The notes: generated from the sequence alone by a model not told the origin. A stretch of DNA of 64,000 nucleotides from Medicago truncatula (GCF_003473485.1 NC_053048.1:30376755-30440754), one strand, 5' to 3'. Shown: positions 45,950 through 58,540, numbered from the stretch's first letter. Numbers and translations are program-made.

Positions 45950-46430
45950 AACAAACACTACCACATACGATCCCGCAACTAGATAATTGATCCCACCAGA
46001 CTAAACCATCAACAAAAATGTGATCATTGGCTTGTTTGTTTGCACAAGTATTCCCCTCTCTATAAATATGAGAAAATCTAGAACGAAAATTTCTAATTAT
46101 TTGAAGGCAATTCTTCCATTTGACCTTAAAACTTCAAAGGAACCAAATTCACATTAGAAAAACCTAGAATCATGAGGAGGGGGTCAAACTCAAGCCATAA
46201 ATTTGTCCAACCTCTAGCATGAGCAAATTCAAAAACATAAATTACCACAAAAGTTTCAGCATAAAGAGATGTTGTAACACCAATATTAGTTGAAAATACA
46301 CCTAAAAAAGTATCAAGGTGATCTCTAAAGATGCCACTACAAGAAAGAGACTTCCGATGATCCTCTAGATGCCCAATCAGTGTTACACTTAATCTAGTAG
46401 TGATGGGGCATAATCCAGTTGACTTGCTTA
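45950..46430 (-). mobile_element. LINE RNase H-domain remnant
   Basis: On the minus strand the sequence reads as a decayed RNase H-like (RVT_3) domain: KCNTD near 46385, then GIFRDH, GVFSTNIGV, LYAETF and an LEFDP stretch, with the frame broken several times. A later part (about 46000) has the C-terminal NKAND-like motif in another frame. It belongs to a different copy from the 4.4-kb remnant. Confidence 0.65.
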
Positions 46431-46591
46431 ATAATAGGAAGGGGAGAAGGATGACAATCTACATAAGAATGCTTAAGAATATCAAATAATTATGTGATAG
46501 ATGAAAACATGTGACCTTTGGAATGATGTGTTGCTTGATGAATGAGGGTTTTGACATCAATCAGATCATGATCAAAATTGCAAAAAATATA

Positions 46592-46840
46592 CTCCCTCCG
46601 TCCCTATATGTAAATTCCCTTTGCTTTTTTCACATTTCTTAAAAAAAGTTGTTAGTGTAGTTAATATGTCCATTTTATGTGTTAATATTACTAAATTGTC
46701 TTTTGTTTGTATGTGTATTAAATTTAACTTTTCGTATTTCAAGACAAATTAGTATGATTAATTAGTGGTATGTTTAGGAAAATAATAATAAATGCATCTA
46801 ATAATTTAAAAAGAAACTTATATTTATGGACAAATTAGGC
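46592..46840. mobile_element. Stowaway-like MITE, about 250 bp
   Basis: The left end CTCCCTCCGTCCCTATATGT follows TA. The right end carries the inverted AACTTATATTTATGGAC with its last bases changed. Confidence 0.65.
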
Positions 46841-47200
46841 CTTTACTATGATTTATGGACTCTTCTTGTGTATACTTCGTTTATACTTTATGTGGAGGCA
46901 AATATACAAGAGAATTTCTTTTCCCACCCAAAGTATTTCTCATGCGCCCCCCAAATTGCTATTTTATTTTCGTTTGGATTTTATATTTGAAGCGTATTTG
47001 ACATTTTCTTGTAGTCTAAAATCTGATCTGTGTTTACTTAATTATGATTAAATTCAACTTAATTTATTAACGTAACATAAATTAAAATGGCATAATTTAA
47101 AGTGACATAATATAATATAAATTGGTAGCGAAATTTAACAATTCAACACATATTATTAACTGAACATAAACTTTTAATACATTTATATTAACATAACGCT
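46841..47200. other. AT-rich flank of the Ogre-like element
   Basis: No gene seen. The five bases before the LTR are ACGCT. The matching target copy would lie beyond the right edge of the window. Confidence 0.5.
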
Positions 47201-49353
47201 TGTCGCGTCATTTTTCGGAGATCAAGGCTATTTGATTAGCTTTTGACTCACTAATTTATTTCACGACTGAACATTTAATTTTATTAAGAAAAGGGGAAAA
47301 AAGTTCAAACTACCCCTATTTGAAAAGATTTAGGGTTCGGGGGTTAGTTACATAAAGGGAAGGTATTAGCACCCTCTATGTCCGTAGTACTCTACGGGAA
47401 CCTCTTGGTTTTATTTAATTTAATGTGCTATAACTTGCTTGCTTTTGAAAAAGAAGTTAATGTGATGATTAAAAGAAAAAGAAAGTGAGACCTAATTTAT
47501 CTACATTTTTTATTGATTTGGAAGGACATGGTCCTCTGCCTACGTACCCGTGAGGGATCAAAACCTCGTAGTTCGGGGTAGAAAACGACGTTTGATTGGT
47601 TTTGTGTTTTTTATTAGTTTTGAAAAAGGTTTTTAAAATGAAAAGCCAAGTGGCAAAATAAGCTTGTTTGTATTTTTTAGATTAAAAGAAAAAGACTTAA
47701 AGTTGAAATTAAATTGATTGAGATTTGGTTAAAGAAATAAAAATAAAAAGAGACGATCACTTGATTTAGGATCAAGGTTTGTTTATGAAAATATTTTTTG
47801 TGATTTTTTTTGGTATTTGATGTTTTTTTGTGATTTTTGAATAATTGCTAAAAAAAATAAAACTAACGGAGCATGAAAGAATAAAAGCGCGGCTACCCTA
47901 AGTTAGAAATATAAAATCTATGACTATTACATAAAAAGCCTATTTACATTCTAAGGTCTGCAATAAAATTAAAATGCTAAGAAAAATAAATAAATACGAA
48001 AAAGAATAAAAAAAAGGGTCCAAACACATGGTGGGGTGCAGGAGTAAACGGGGGTGTGCAGAAAGCAGCAAAAAGGAATTGGGCTTAAGGAAAACGAAGC
48101 GGGTCATGGGTCGTGGGTTGACCCGGTTTGGGGAATATATAAGGGTTGTAAACCCTAAATCTCTCATTTTCTTCTCCCTCCTTCTCTCTCTTCCGTTCTC
48201 TTTCTCTCTCTAGCTCTCCTCTCTCTCTTCTTCTCCGGCGAAGGTGAGGGGCGGCCGGCGCGGCGGTGGGCCGGCCTAGGCGGCGGCGCTGCCGTGCCGG
48301 AGCTAGAAGCTCCTATTTTTTTTGCTATTTTCACTCGACTCTCTCTCCTCTATTCGTTTACGAATTTGAAATTTCCAGAATCAAAACCAACAACCCTAGA
48401 TCTAAAAGAAAGAGATACTACTACCTTTATTCGTTTGGTTCTGTGATGTTTGTTTCTGGATCGGCCGCTTTGAGTGAGGTTTGCGATCTGTTTGACGAAA
48501 CCTGTTGTGTAATAGCCCGAAACTGTGCTGCGATGCCGTGTTGCGTACGTGTGTGTGTACGTGCGTGTACGTGCGTGTACGTGTGTACGTGTGTGTTGTG
48601 CGCCTGTGCCGTGTTGCGATGCCGTGTGTGGGTGTTTGTGCGATGCCGTGTTGCGATTCCGTTTCCTCTGTTGTTCCTCGTGTTTTGCTTCGTCTCCTTC
48701 TGTTTTTTCGTCTTCTCTGCTGTGTTGCTTGCTGTTGTGTGATTCTGTGTTCTGTTGTTGTTTCGGCTTCTCCGCTGTTGTTTTCGTTCCTTGTTGTTCC
48801 TCTCCTTCTGTTGTTTTCTTTGTTGTGCAGGTCTCTATTTATAGAGTGAGGTTGAGGCTAGAGTTTGTTACTGATGAGCAAAAATTGTGCTTGGATTGGG
48901 ATCCAGGAGAAACAGAACAGAACGCGCAGTGTTCCCGGATTGGGAAAACAAACGCGTGCCATGCTGTGTTGGATTTTTGGATCAGGACCGCCTTTGGACT
49001 TATCACTTAATTAAAAAAATGAAAAAGATAGACACGCATGTACATATTTTTTGGGTTTTATCTCCTAATTAAATAATAAAAGAAAAGAAAAGAGAACTTG
49101 GATTTATTTAAAACGGGAATAAAAAGAAATTAAGTCTAAATTAAAACTATGTTAAAATAATTAATTTATAACAAAAACAGAATTAAAAGATGGAAATAAT
49201 TGATCAAAGACTGAGAGAAGAGGGCCCGATTCGGAACTTTATGAGGTATTTCAAAATACCTCTCTGCCGAATTTTTCACTGAAATGTTTAAGTCCGATCA
49301 GGGTCAAGTGACACGTGTCAGTGGGATCTTGGGTCAAAATTTGGGGTATGACA
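47201..49353 (-). repeat. LTR 1 of the Ogre-like array (3' LTR of unit 1)
   Basis: 2153 bp. Sense TATA box CTATAAATAG on the minus strand at 48844-48835. Facing it on the plus strand is AATATATAAGG (48134-48144), followed by a telo-box-like AAACCCTAA and a CT-rich leader. It also holds a (GT/ACGT)n run at 48544-48600. The overlapping cysteine-rich frames at 48.2-49.0 kb are not genes. Confidence 0.9.
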
Positions 49354-49679
49354 GATGCCCCTATTTAAGTTTCTTCGCTCAGAGATTCGAAGGTAAAATC
49401 TTTGACTCGACGAGCCGAAGAGACTTAAATACAAAAGTGCACCAATTTTGACCTAAGATGCTTATGAATGCTCATGATTTAATTATGAATGCGTGATGAC
49501 AATAACGGCTCGACCGGAATGAAAGGACATTGGGATACCCAAATTCTTCGAAGAAAGGGGTCCGACTTTAATGGGGAATCTGGTTTCACTGGGGAAAATG
49601 GTTGTCCCTCATTGTCTCGTCCTCTCGAAACAATGGTTCAGACTCCAATGTCTATTTGTGGACTTGGTTTTGAAATAGA

Positions 49680-51200
49680 AGGATACAAGCTATTTGTTGG
49701 TTGAAATTGGCCACTTGTTACAGACTGTTCGTTGGTTGGAAATGGTTGCCAGGCATAAAGATAAAAGATTGATATGAGTTGTTCGTTTGTTGGAACTAGT
49801 TGCTCGAAAGGTAAAAAACATTGGCATAGGCTGTTCGTTTGTTGGAATCGGTCGCTTGAAACATAAGTTGTTCGTTGGTTGGAACTGGTTACTTAAAATA
49901 AAGACACAAGCTGTTCGTTGGTTGGAACTTGGTCGCTTGAAATGTTTGATTGGTGACATCTCTGGAACAGCTACGTTGGGGATGACGTTTCGGAATTTGG
50001 AATTGAAATTGACATTGATTAGTGACATAATTAGCACGGCTTTACGCCGGGGATGACACTTTTGAATTTGAAATTGAAATTGACATTGATTAGTGACATA
50101 ACTAGCACGGCTTTTTCGCCGGGGATGACACTTTTGAATTTGAAGTTGAAATGGAAGACGCTCATTTGTAGAAACTTGCGGCTTGACACAATGGTAAACT
50201 AAGACTGAACCGAAGTGACATGACCGAATCGATTGATGAGTTTATGTATGAATTGATGTCGTGCGCATGTTGTGTACGCATGAACGCATGATTATCAGTA
50301 AATGCATGATTGTTATGAGTTTGTGATTGTATGAGTGCATGGAAGCATTGATGTGATGAATGCAAGATGATTTGACTCGAATGAGAAATGACAACGGATA
50401 TCCAAATTCTTTGAGAAAGGGATCCGACTCTGCTAGGGGAATATTGTAGTTCTATTGGGGGAAAAAAGTTGTCTACTATCTGTATGGTAGATGTAAGAAG
50501 ACAAGAGTTGTATTACCTTACTACCCGTATGACAGTTGTATGAAGGCAAGATGAAAGAAAACATTGTCCACTATCTGTAAGATAGCCGTATAAAGACAAA
50601 TAAATGAGATTACCTACCACTCGTAAGACAGTCGTATGAAGGTAAGACACAGAAGACATTGTCTACTATCCGTAACATAGTCGTATGAAGACAAATGACA
50701 TAGATTACCTACTACCCGTATGGTAGTCGTATGAAGGTAAGACGAAACAAGACATTGTCTACTATCCGTAAGATAGTCGTAGGAAGACAAATGACATAGA
50801 TTACCTACTACTCGTATGGTAGTCGTAAAAAGGTAAGACGAAACCAGACGTTGTCTACTATCCGTAAGATAGTCGTACGAAGACAAATGGAAAAAACAAG
50901 ATAAAAGGGTAACCTCAAGCGGTCCGTTGGTGGACTTTGATAGTTTGAAACGAGATAAAAGGGTGAACTTAAGCATCCGCTGGTGGACTTGGTGACTTGT
51001 TATAAGGTAAAGAGATAAATGCAAGCTGTTCGTTGGTTGGGACTTGCCACTTGTCATAAAGTAAAGAGATAAATGCAAGCTGTTCGTTGGTTGGGACTTG
51101 CCACTTGAAATAAGGTAAAAGGGAGATGCAAGTTGTCCGTTGGTTGGGACTTGCCACTTGAAATGTTTGATTGGTGACATCTCTGGAACAGCTACGCTGG
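49680..51200. repeat. tandem-repeat clusters in the Ogre-like 3' non-coding region (unit 1)
   Basis: Several families lie side by side. One is units of about 45-60 bp containing TGTTCGTTGGTTGGAACT at 49688-49945. About 2.5 copies of a 75-bp unit (TTGACATTGATTAGTGACAT) lie at 49960-50145. About 4.5 copies of a 95-bp unit with small hairpins (CTATCCGTAAGATAG and CTACCCGTATGGTAG) lie at 50469-50890. About three copies of a 60-bp unit with GTTCGTTGGTTGGGACTTGC lie at 50945-51165. The 3' untranslated region of Ogre-type elements is known to breed satellite-like repeats. Confidence 0.85.
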
Positions 51201-51734
51201 GGATGACACTTTTGATAAAGAAAGTAAAACAAGACGTTCATTTGTTAGAAACTTGCGGGTTCACAAAACGATAAGTTAAGACCGAACTGAAGTGACATGA
51301 CCAAAACGAAATTCTGGACGATTGATGCAATTATGTGTGAATTGATGTTGTGCATATGCTATGTACGTATAAACGTATGAATATGTGAGAAGATTGATGA
51401 ATGCGTGATTGTATGATTGTATGGATGTGTGACTACATGACTGTATAGACCGTATATGCCAGATGACTCGATGAACCGAGACAAGACAGGTAAGATGGGA
51501 GTCGGACCGACATTGCATTACAAACACTCGGCAACCTTCCTTGGAGATGATATTATTGTGAGCAAATCGAGCCGTTGATGGTGTAAGAACCTGGCACTAG
51601 GTAGCCACCGATGCCTCCTGGGGGGTGAGCCCATTGTCGATGAAAGAAGTCTGGAAGAAGTTGCCATTTGTAAACCGGCACAGAGTGTCCTTCCATTGGT
51701 ATGCTTCAGCAGTCATGCCTTTTGTTTTATTGAA

Positions 51735-52085
51735 AAATCCCTAATTTTTGCCTGGACCGCCCTTTCGGGTTTTCAGTCCACCGGGAATATTTTTTTGTTT
51801 TGCCCCTAATTTTGCCTGGACCGCCCTTTCGGGTTTTCAGTCCACCGGGACGCTCTCTGTTGCCTAAGTCGCCTTTTCAGGTTTTCAACTTAGCGAGCTT
51901 CTTTGCATTATTTTTTTGTATTTTTTGACTGTGACAGCATTTTGTTCAAAGTATAGGATCTCTCCATAGTACTTAGTCATGTTTCTTTTCCGGAGTGTAA
52001 CCGTTATCGAGGCGGATGCTGATGTATACTTCACCTACTCACGAGTTCAAAGAGAATGTGTTTGTTGTTCACACTTTTCAAGAGA

Positions 52086-52121
<36 letters not shown>

Positions 52122-52625
52122 TGTATTTTGAAATTTTTTGCTTTAAGAAGAAATTATGCAAATAGAATAAATGAGAGTTCCAAATAAATGGGCACAGGCT
52201 CAAGTTTGATGAATTGAGTGGTGACCTGCCAAGGGCATGGCTCCACGGATTTTTTTGAAAATTTTGGAAAAATGGTAAATGTAATGGGGAGGGTACATTG
52301 AACACAGTAACCATTATTCTCCCTAACAACTTTGAATGCCCCTGTTCCGAGTCTTTGATCTGCAGATGCTTCGAGTCGGAGGTCTTTTGATAGCTGGATG
52401 CCCCAAGTGGATTGTGCTTGACCGGATGTAGTTACTTTGTCTTTTTGATCCTTAACTTTTGCATAGATCGCCCTTTCGGGTTTTCAATCTATCAGGATAA
52501 TCGTTTTTGTTCATGTCTCTAAATTTTGCCCGGACCGCCCTTTTGGGTTTTCAGTCCACCGAGACGCTCATTTTTGCCTAAGCCGTACTTTTTCAGGTTT
52601 ACGACTTATCGAGCTTTTATGTTTG
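51735..52625. repeat. GGACCGCCCTTTCGGGTTTT repeats and poly(A) run (unit 1)
   Basis: About five related units carry a (C)CGCCCTTTCGGGTTTTCAG motif at 51745-51895 and 52445-52620. Each can fold as GGAC...GTCC or a variant. Between them lies an A29 run at 52089-52117. Confidence 0.8.
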
Positions 52626-53521
52626 ACAGAGTATTTCTTGACTGTACCGGCATTCATAGGAAGTGCAAGTTTGTCACCATCCATAGTTGTAAAAGTCCTT
52701 GCACATGAGCCTTCATGGTTAGGCGTCCACTTGCCCCTGGAGTCTAGTTGGAAATGTAGTACCTTTTCGGGCACAAAGTCTTCTTCTTGAAAGTCACGGG
52801 GACAAACCTTATTGTTGGAAGTTTGTTTCAACCTCTTGTGATTTTAAGTTCTTTCAAACTTGGATTTCAGCAGAACTCCTATTGTTGGGACTTCGACCTC
52901 CGCGAGAAGCACGACCTTCATGTTGTATACTTGAGCGAAGGAGGGGGGATGCCCCTGTTGAAATGTGTACTGAAGCAGGATATCTGAGCAAAGAAAATGA
53001 TAGCACCTCGAGCTAATCTTTGTAAGCGATTGCCATCCTCTGAACTATCTTCATGATTTTTGTAGCTTTGACGGCTTATGATGCCCCAGTATGCGAGAGA
53101 TCTCATCGGGAGCCTCTTCACTTTCCTCTTCTTCAGCTTCGGATACAAGGAACTCAAAGTTGGTAGAGAGTACATGGTTATTGTTTTCAACGGGTTTATT
53201 AATGCATGATTTGATTATTGATTTTGACAAGTAAGTATAAGTTATGATTATGCAGATATTTGAGAATGATTAAAGAAAGATTTTTTTGGTTTTTTGTGTT
53301 ACCATTTTCCAAGAAAAAGCACAAAATAAAAGCAAAGTCGGGATCAAAACGACCTTTTTTATAAATGATGACAATTCTTAAAGCAAAAAGCCCTACACCA
53401 GTTCACTTTCATCTCGGGCGGGACGAAAGGATGTTTTTTTGAAAAGGTAGTAAAAAAACAAACATATTACTAGAAACAAATCGAGTAGCAGAAGAAGACA
53501 TAAACATCAACCCAATTGCAG

Positions 53522-54988
53522 TTACACGCTCGGATTCAAATTCTTGAAAGGCAAAACATCATCGTCAATCAGTTTCTGGACTTCAATCTTCAAGGAGAAA
53601 CAATGCTCAACGTCATGACCTTGTGCCCCTTGATGGAAGGCACAAAAGAGGTCAGGTCTCCACCTAGCCGGTAATTTCTTAGGTATCGGCGGAGGTGGTC
53701 TGGTCTGGACAAGGTTTCTTTCAAGCAATGAAGGAAGCAGCTCCGCATATTTCATAGGAATCGGATCATACTGCGGTGTTTTCTGAGCCTGATGAGGTGG
53801 ATTTAATTGCGGATGAGCCTGTCGTCGAGGATGACCTTTCGCCATATTTACTTCTTGGTCTTTCTTTTTTGAACTGCCTGCGGGGACACTTTCATTGACC
53901 AATCGTCCTTCTCGGACCCCTTCTTCCAACTGTACACCCATACCAACCATCTCAGCAAAATTCTTGGGCGTACTTCCGACCATCTTCTTGTAGTAGAACT
54001 GATTGAGAGTTTTTAAGAAGAGCTTGGTCATCTCTTTCTCTTCTACACGCGGGATGACTTGGGCAGCGGTATCCCTCCATCGCTGGGCATACTCCTTGAA
54101 TGTTTCCTTGTCTCCCTGAGTCATTGCCTGAAGATCGCTTCGGTCTGGAGCCATATCCACATTATAACTGTATTGTTCCACAAAAGCTTCACATAGATCC
54201 CGAAAAGTTTGGATTTTTGCTTTGTCTAGATTCGTGTACCATTTTGAGGCGGGGCCAGTCAAGCTTTCTTGGAAGTAGAAAATTAGGACCTGATCGTCCC
54301 GAGCATATGCATACATCCTTCTTACATACATTTTCAGATGTTCCTCAGGGCAGGAGTTCCCTTTATACTTCTCAAAATCTGGAATCTTGAACTTGTGAGG
54401 TATCTGGACATTCGGCGCCAAACAGAAATCATAAGCGGTCTTTCCAAATTTTTCTTTCCCGAGGAGAGCCCTCACTTCTCGATGCATTTCATCATATTTT
54501 TCCCGCAAGTCATTCACTCTATCATCGGGCTCCATGTTCCCTGAATGGAAGATGGGTTCTTCATTTTGTGGGATGGAAGTCATGGCAGCTAGAGGAGCTC
54601 TCACAGGAGGCGGAGGAACACAAGCTGTATATTGATGAGTAGGCATCCGAGTTTCAGAAGCAATAGGCTGGAATACTTCACTGAGACAAATAGGGACACC
54701 CCAAGGACGACTTTCTGGCATAGAATTTGGTGGAATACTGACAGGTATCGCCCATTCAGGGGCAATAGAGACAGTTGCTTCGGCTTGAGTATTGATAGGA
54801 GGAGGAGGTGGTGGTTGATAATGTGCAGCCGTCAATGCTTTCATTAATTCAGTCATTTCATCCATCTTAGTTCGCATGGATGCCACTTCCTCACGGAGCA
54901 ATTGATTTTCTTGTTCGAGAAACTCCATCTTCTCCTCATGATTGTTCGAGTGTTGTAAATGCGAGTGGGTTTCAGACGAGGATGCCAT
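53522..54988 (-). CDS. gag: gag protein of the Ogre-like element (unit 1)
   Basis: 488 codons, open throughout. Residues about 15-50 form a glutamate-rich coiled coil (EKMEFLEQENQLLREE), then a polyproline run PPPPPP near 58-63. The retrotransposon gag core covers about 190-360 (KFKIPDFEKYKGNSCPEEHL, ASKWYTNLD, FKEYAQRWRD), and a C-terminal zinc-knuckle-like CAFHQGAQGHDVEHC lies near 450. It would form the particle shell. Its identity with the copy in unit 2, residue for residue, points to recent copying. Confidence 0.9.
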   Translation of the reverse strand: MASSSETHSHLQHSNNHEEKMEFLEQENQLLREEVASMRTKMDEMTELMKALTAAHYQPPPPPPINTQAEATVSIAPEWAIPVSIPPNSMPESRPWGVPICLSEVFQPIASETRMPTHQYTACVPPPPVRAPLAAMTSIPQNEEPIFHSGNMEPDDRVNDLREKYDEMHREVRALLGKEKFGKTAYDFCLAPNVQIPHKFKIPDFEKYKGNSCPEEHLKMYVRRMYAYARDDQVLIFYFQESLTGPASKWYTNLDKAKIQTFRDLCEAFVEQYSYNVDMAPDRSDLQAMTQGDKETFKEYAQRWRDTAAQVIPRVEEKEMTKLFLKTLNQFYYKKMVGSTPKNFAEMVGMGVQLEEGVREGRLVNESVPAGSSKKKDQEVNMAKGHPRRQAHPQLNPPHQAQKTPQYDPIPMKYAELLPSLLERNLVQTRPPPPIPKKLPARWRPDLFCAFHQGAQGHDVEHCFSLKIEVQKLIDDDVLPFKNLNPSV

Positions 54989-56055
54989 GACTCTTTTGAG
55001 ATGGATTGACCTTTAGCAGAAAAGACACAGTGTAAGACTTAGACTTGAAATTATGAATGCAAAATGATGTATGATATGCTTAGACACGTTTTTTGAAGGA
55101 CTTGTCAAAGTAATTGTAGACTTGATAAAGAACATTGTTTTTTGCAATTTGCGAAAATGTTGCAATTGGTTCCCTTTTCAAAAGTAAGAACGAAACCAAG
55201 GAAAAAAAGTTCTTAACAAAAGCTAAAGCTTAGTTAAGGTTTTTGAGTTTGTATTTCTTGGTGTTCCTTCTTACAAGATCCATATCTTTGATGTTTACAA
55301 GAACTTATCTAAGTCCTTTGATATTAATGAGAGAAAAAAAAGTTTTTATGAATGAATGCATGTATGCATGATTATGCTAAAGAACATGGAATGCATGGTG
55401 ATGTTAGGTCCATAATGATGGAGCTTAAAGGTAACAACGCCATTTGGTAAGGACTATGGTTTCATTTGTACCTGTATTTCGGGTTCTACCAAGTTCCCAA
55501 AGTCATTAACTACCTCCGAATGTTATCAGGTTACAAGACTACTCTTGATCCAATAAGATGCGTAGGAAAGTTTCATTTGAGTGTAGTATCGCGTATCAAC
55601 TAATTCAAGACTACTCTTGATTAGCCACCGCACTACGTCCTAAAAGGCTAAGATGGGTTAAGGGTAACTAAAGGTCCTCAACTTCGACGGTCACTTGAAA
55701 ATATAATGCCAACACGACTATTCATGCCAACATAAATTACTTTCAAGATCCCTCCATTGAGTGGGGTTGTACCACATGAACCTAAACACGAGACTTGACT
55801 CTCGGAAAGGCACTTTGGTTATACCACCGTCCTATCTTATGTTTCTCTCAAGCCCGGGTGTAGGGCTTTATCTCACCACTCATATTTAAGAAGAAGGGAA
55901 GAAAGAGAGAAAAGAGAAGATAAAAGATATATACAATTATTTCCATCTTTATTTTTGTTTTTTTTGTTTTAAGCAAGTTATAGCATAGAGAATTAAATAA
56001 AGTCAAGTTAGGCTCAACCCTCTTTAGGGGGTATCCCCAGTGAAGTCGCCATTTC
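54989..56055 (-). other. leader and primer-binding site of the Ogre-like element (unit 1)
   Basis: Untranslated leader of about 1 kb on the minus strand. The primer site TGGCGACTTCACTGGGGA (56051-56034) is complementary to a tRNA-Arg 3' end, as is known for Ogre elements. Four bases separate it from the LTR. Confidence 0.75.
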
Positions 56056-58214
56056 TGTCGCGTCATTTTTCGGAGATCAAGGCTATTTGATTAGCTTTTG
56101 ACTCACTAATTTATTTCACGACTGAACATTTAATTTTATTAAGAAAAGGGGAAAAAAGTTCAAACTACCCCTATTTGAAAAGATTTAGGGTTCGGGGGTT
56201 AGTTACATAAAGGGAAGGTATTAGCACCCTCTATGTCCGTAGTACTCTACGGGAACCTCTTGGTTTTATTTAATTTAATGTGCTATAACTTGCTTGCTTT
56301 TGAAAAAGAAGTTAATGTGATGATTAAAAGAAAAAGAAAGTGAGACCTAATTTATCTACATTTTTTATTGATTTGGAAGGACATGGTCCTCTGCCTACGT
56401 ACCCGTGAGGGATCAAAACCTCGTAGTTCGGGGTAGAAAACGACGTTTGATTGGTTTTGTGTTTTTTATTAGTTTTGAAAAAGGTTTTTAAAATGAAAAG
56501 CCAAGTGGCAAAATAAGCTTGTTTGTATTTTTTAGATTAAAAGAAAAAGACTTAAAGTTGAAATTAAATTGATTGAGATTTGGTTAAAGAAATAAAAATA
56601 AAAAGAGACGATCACTTGATTTAGGATCAAGGTTTGTTTATGAAAATATTTTTTGTGATTTTTTTTGGTATTTGATGTTTTTTTGTGATTTTTGAATAAT
56701 TGCTAAAAAAAATAAAACTAACGGAGCATGAAAGAATAAAAGCGCGGCTACCCTAAGTTAGAAATATAAAATCTATGACTATTACATAAAAAGCCTATTT
56801 ACATTCTAAGGTCTGCAATAAAATTAAAATGCTAAGAAAAATAAATAAATACGAAAAAGAATAAAAAAAGGGTCCAAACACATGGTGGGGTGCAGTAGTA
56901 AACGGGGGTGTGCAGAAAGCAGCAAAAAGGAATTGGGCTTAAGGAAAACGAAGCGGGTCATGGGTCATGGGTCGTGGGTTGACCCGGTTTGGGGAATATA
57001 TAAGGGTTGTAAACCCTAAATCTCTCATTTTCTTCTCCCTCCTTCTCTCTCTTCCGTTCTCTTTCTCTCTCTAGCTCTCCTCTCTCTCTTCTTCTCCGGC
57101 GAAGGTGAGGGGCGGCCGGCGCGGCGGTGGGCCGGCCTAGGCGGCGGCGCTGCCGTGCCGGAGCTAGAAGCTCCTATTTTTTTTGCTATTTTCACTCGAC
57201 TCTCTCTCCTCTATTCGTTTACGAATTTGAAATTTCCAGAATCAAAACCAACAACCCTAGATCTAAAAGAAAGAGATACTACTACCTTTATTCGTTTGGT
57301 TCTGTGATGTTTGTTTCTGGATCGGCCGCTTTGAGTGAGGTTTGCGATCTGTTTGACGAAACCTGTTGTGTAATAGCCCGAAACTGTGCTGCGATGCCGT
57401 GTTGCGTACGTGTGTGTGTACGTGCGTGTACGTGCGTGTACGTGTGTACGTGTGTGTTGTGCGCCTGTGCCGTGTTGCGATGCCGTGTGTGGGTGTTTGT
57501 GCGATGCCGTGTTGCGATTCCGTTTCCTCTGTTGTTCCTCGTGTTTTGCTTCGTCTCCTTCTGTTTTTTCGTCTTCTCTGCTGTGTTGCTTGCTGTTGTG
57601 TGATTCTGTGTTCTGTTGTTGTTTCGGCTTCTCCGCTGTTGTTTTCGTTCCTTGTTGTTCCTCTCCTTCTGTTGTTTTCTTTGTTGTGCAGGTCTCTATT
57701 TATAGAGTGAGGTTGAGGCTAGAGTTTGTTACTGATGAGCAAAAATTGTGCTTGGATTGGGATCCAGGAGAAACAGAACAGAACGCGCAGTGTTCCCGGA
57801 TTGGGAAAACAAACGCGTGCCATGCTGTGTTGGATTTTTGGATCAGGACCGCCTTTGGACTTATCACTTAATTAAAAAAATGAAAAAGATAGACACGCAT
57901 GTACATATTTTTTGGGTTTTATCTCCTAATTAAATAATAAAAGAAAAGAAAAGAGAACTTGGATTTATTTAAAACGGGAATAAAAAGAAATTAAGTCTAA
58001 ATTAAAACTATGTTAAAATAATTAATTTATAACAAAAACAGAATTAAAAGATGGAAATAATTGATCAAAGACTGAGAGAAGAGGGCCCGATTCGGAACTT
58101 TATGAGGTATTTCAAAATACCTCTCTGCCGAATTTTTCACTGAAATGTTTAAGTCCGATCAGGGTCAAGTGACACGTGTCAGTGGGATCTTGGGTCAAAA
58201 TTTGGGGTATGACA
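56056..58214 (-). repeat. LTR 2, shared by both units of the array
   Basis: 2159 bp, 5' LTR of unit 1 and 3' LTR of unit 2. It differs from LTR 1 at about three places, one being an extra copy of a GGGTCAT-type 7-mer. Sense TATA CTATAAATAG at 57705-57696; plus-strand AATATATAAGG near 56995-57005. Confidence 0.9.
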
Positions 58215-58540
58215 GATGCCCCTATTTAAGTTTCTTCGCTCAGAGATTCGAAGGTAAAATCTTTGACTCGACGAGCCGAAGAGACTTAAATACAAAAGTG
58301 CACCAATTTTGACCTAAGATGCTTATGAATGCTCATGATTTAATTATGAATGCGTGATGACAATAACGGCTCGACCGGAATGAAAGGACATTGGGATACC
58401 CAAATTCTTCGAAGAAAGGGGTCCGACTTTAATGGGGAATCTGGTTTCACTGGGGAAAATGGTTGTCCCTCATTGTCTCGTCCTCTCGAAACAATGGTTC
58501 AGACTCCAATGTCTATTTGTGGACTTGGTTTTGAAATAGA

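Larger units (their letters stand above)
47201..58214 (-). mobile_element. Ogre/Tat-like LTR retrotransposon, gag-only, first unit of a tandem array
   Basis: Two LTRs (47201-49353 and 56056-58214, about 2.15 kb each, TG...CA) enclose a 6.7-kb internal region. Read on the minus strand, the order is 5' LTR (58214-56056), a tRNA-Arg-type primer site TGGCGACTTCACTGGGGA (56051-56034), a leader, gag (54988-53522), a long repeat-rich non-coding part, a purine tract AAATAGGGGCATC (49366-49354) and the 3' LTR. No reverse transcriptase, integrase or protease was recognised, so it seems non-autonomous, relying on a related Ogre. By eye the LTRs differ at only about three places, so it is very young (tens of thousands of years at usual plant rates, if the LTRs were made together). 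A second internal region follows directly at 58215. Confidence 0.9.

Noticed and set aside
48266-49010. Overlapping frames of 114-161 codons rich in Cys, Val and Arg (repeated at 57127-57871)
   Set aside because: They lie inside the LTR, overlap each other in several frames and come from GT/ACGT and TGTTGC-rich low-complexity DNA. No protein family is recognisable.
50469-50890. Regular repeats with small palindromes resembling a CRISPR array
   Set aside because: The host is a plant; the repeats have no unique spacers and sit inside a retrotransposon 3' region. They are ordinary tandem repeats.
50614-51180. 188-codon minus-strand frame with repeated SSYDYLTDSRQ-type segments (also 59475-60041)
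   Set aside because: It is only the translation of the 95-bp and 60-bp tandem repeats and has no start context or family likeness.
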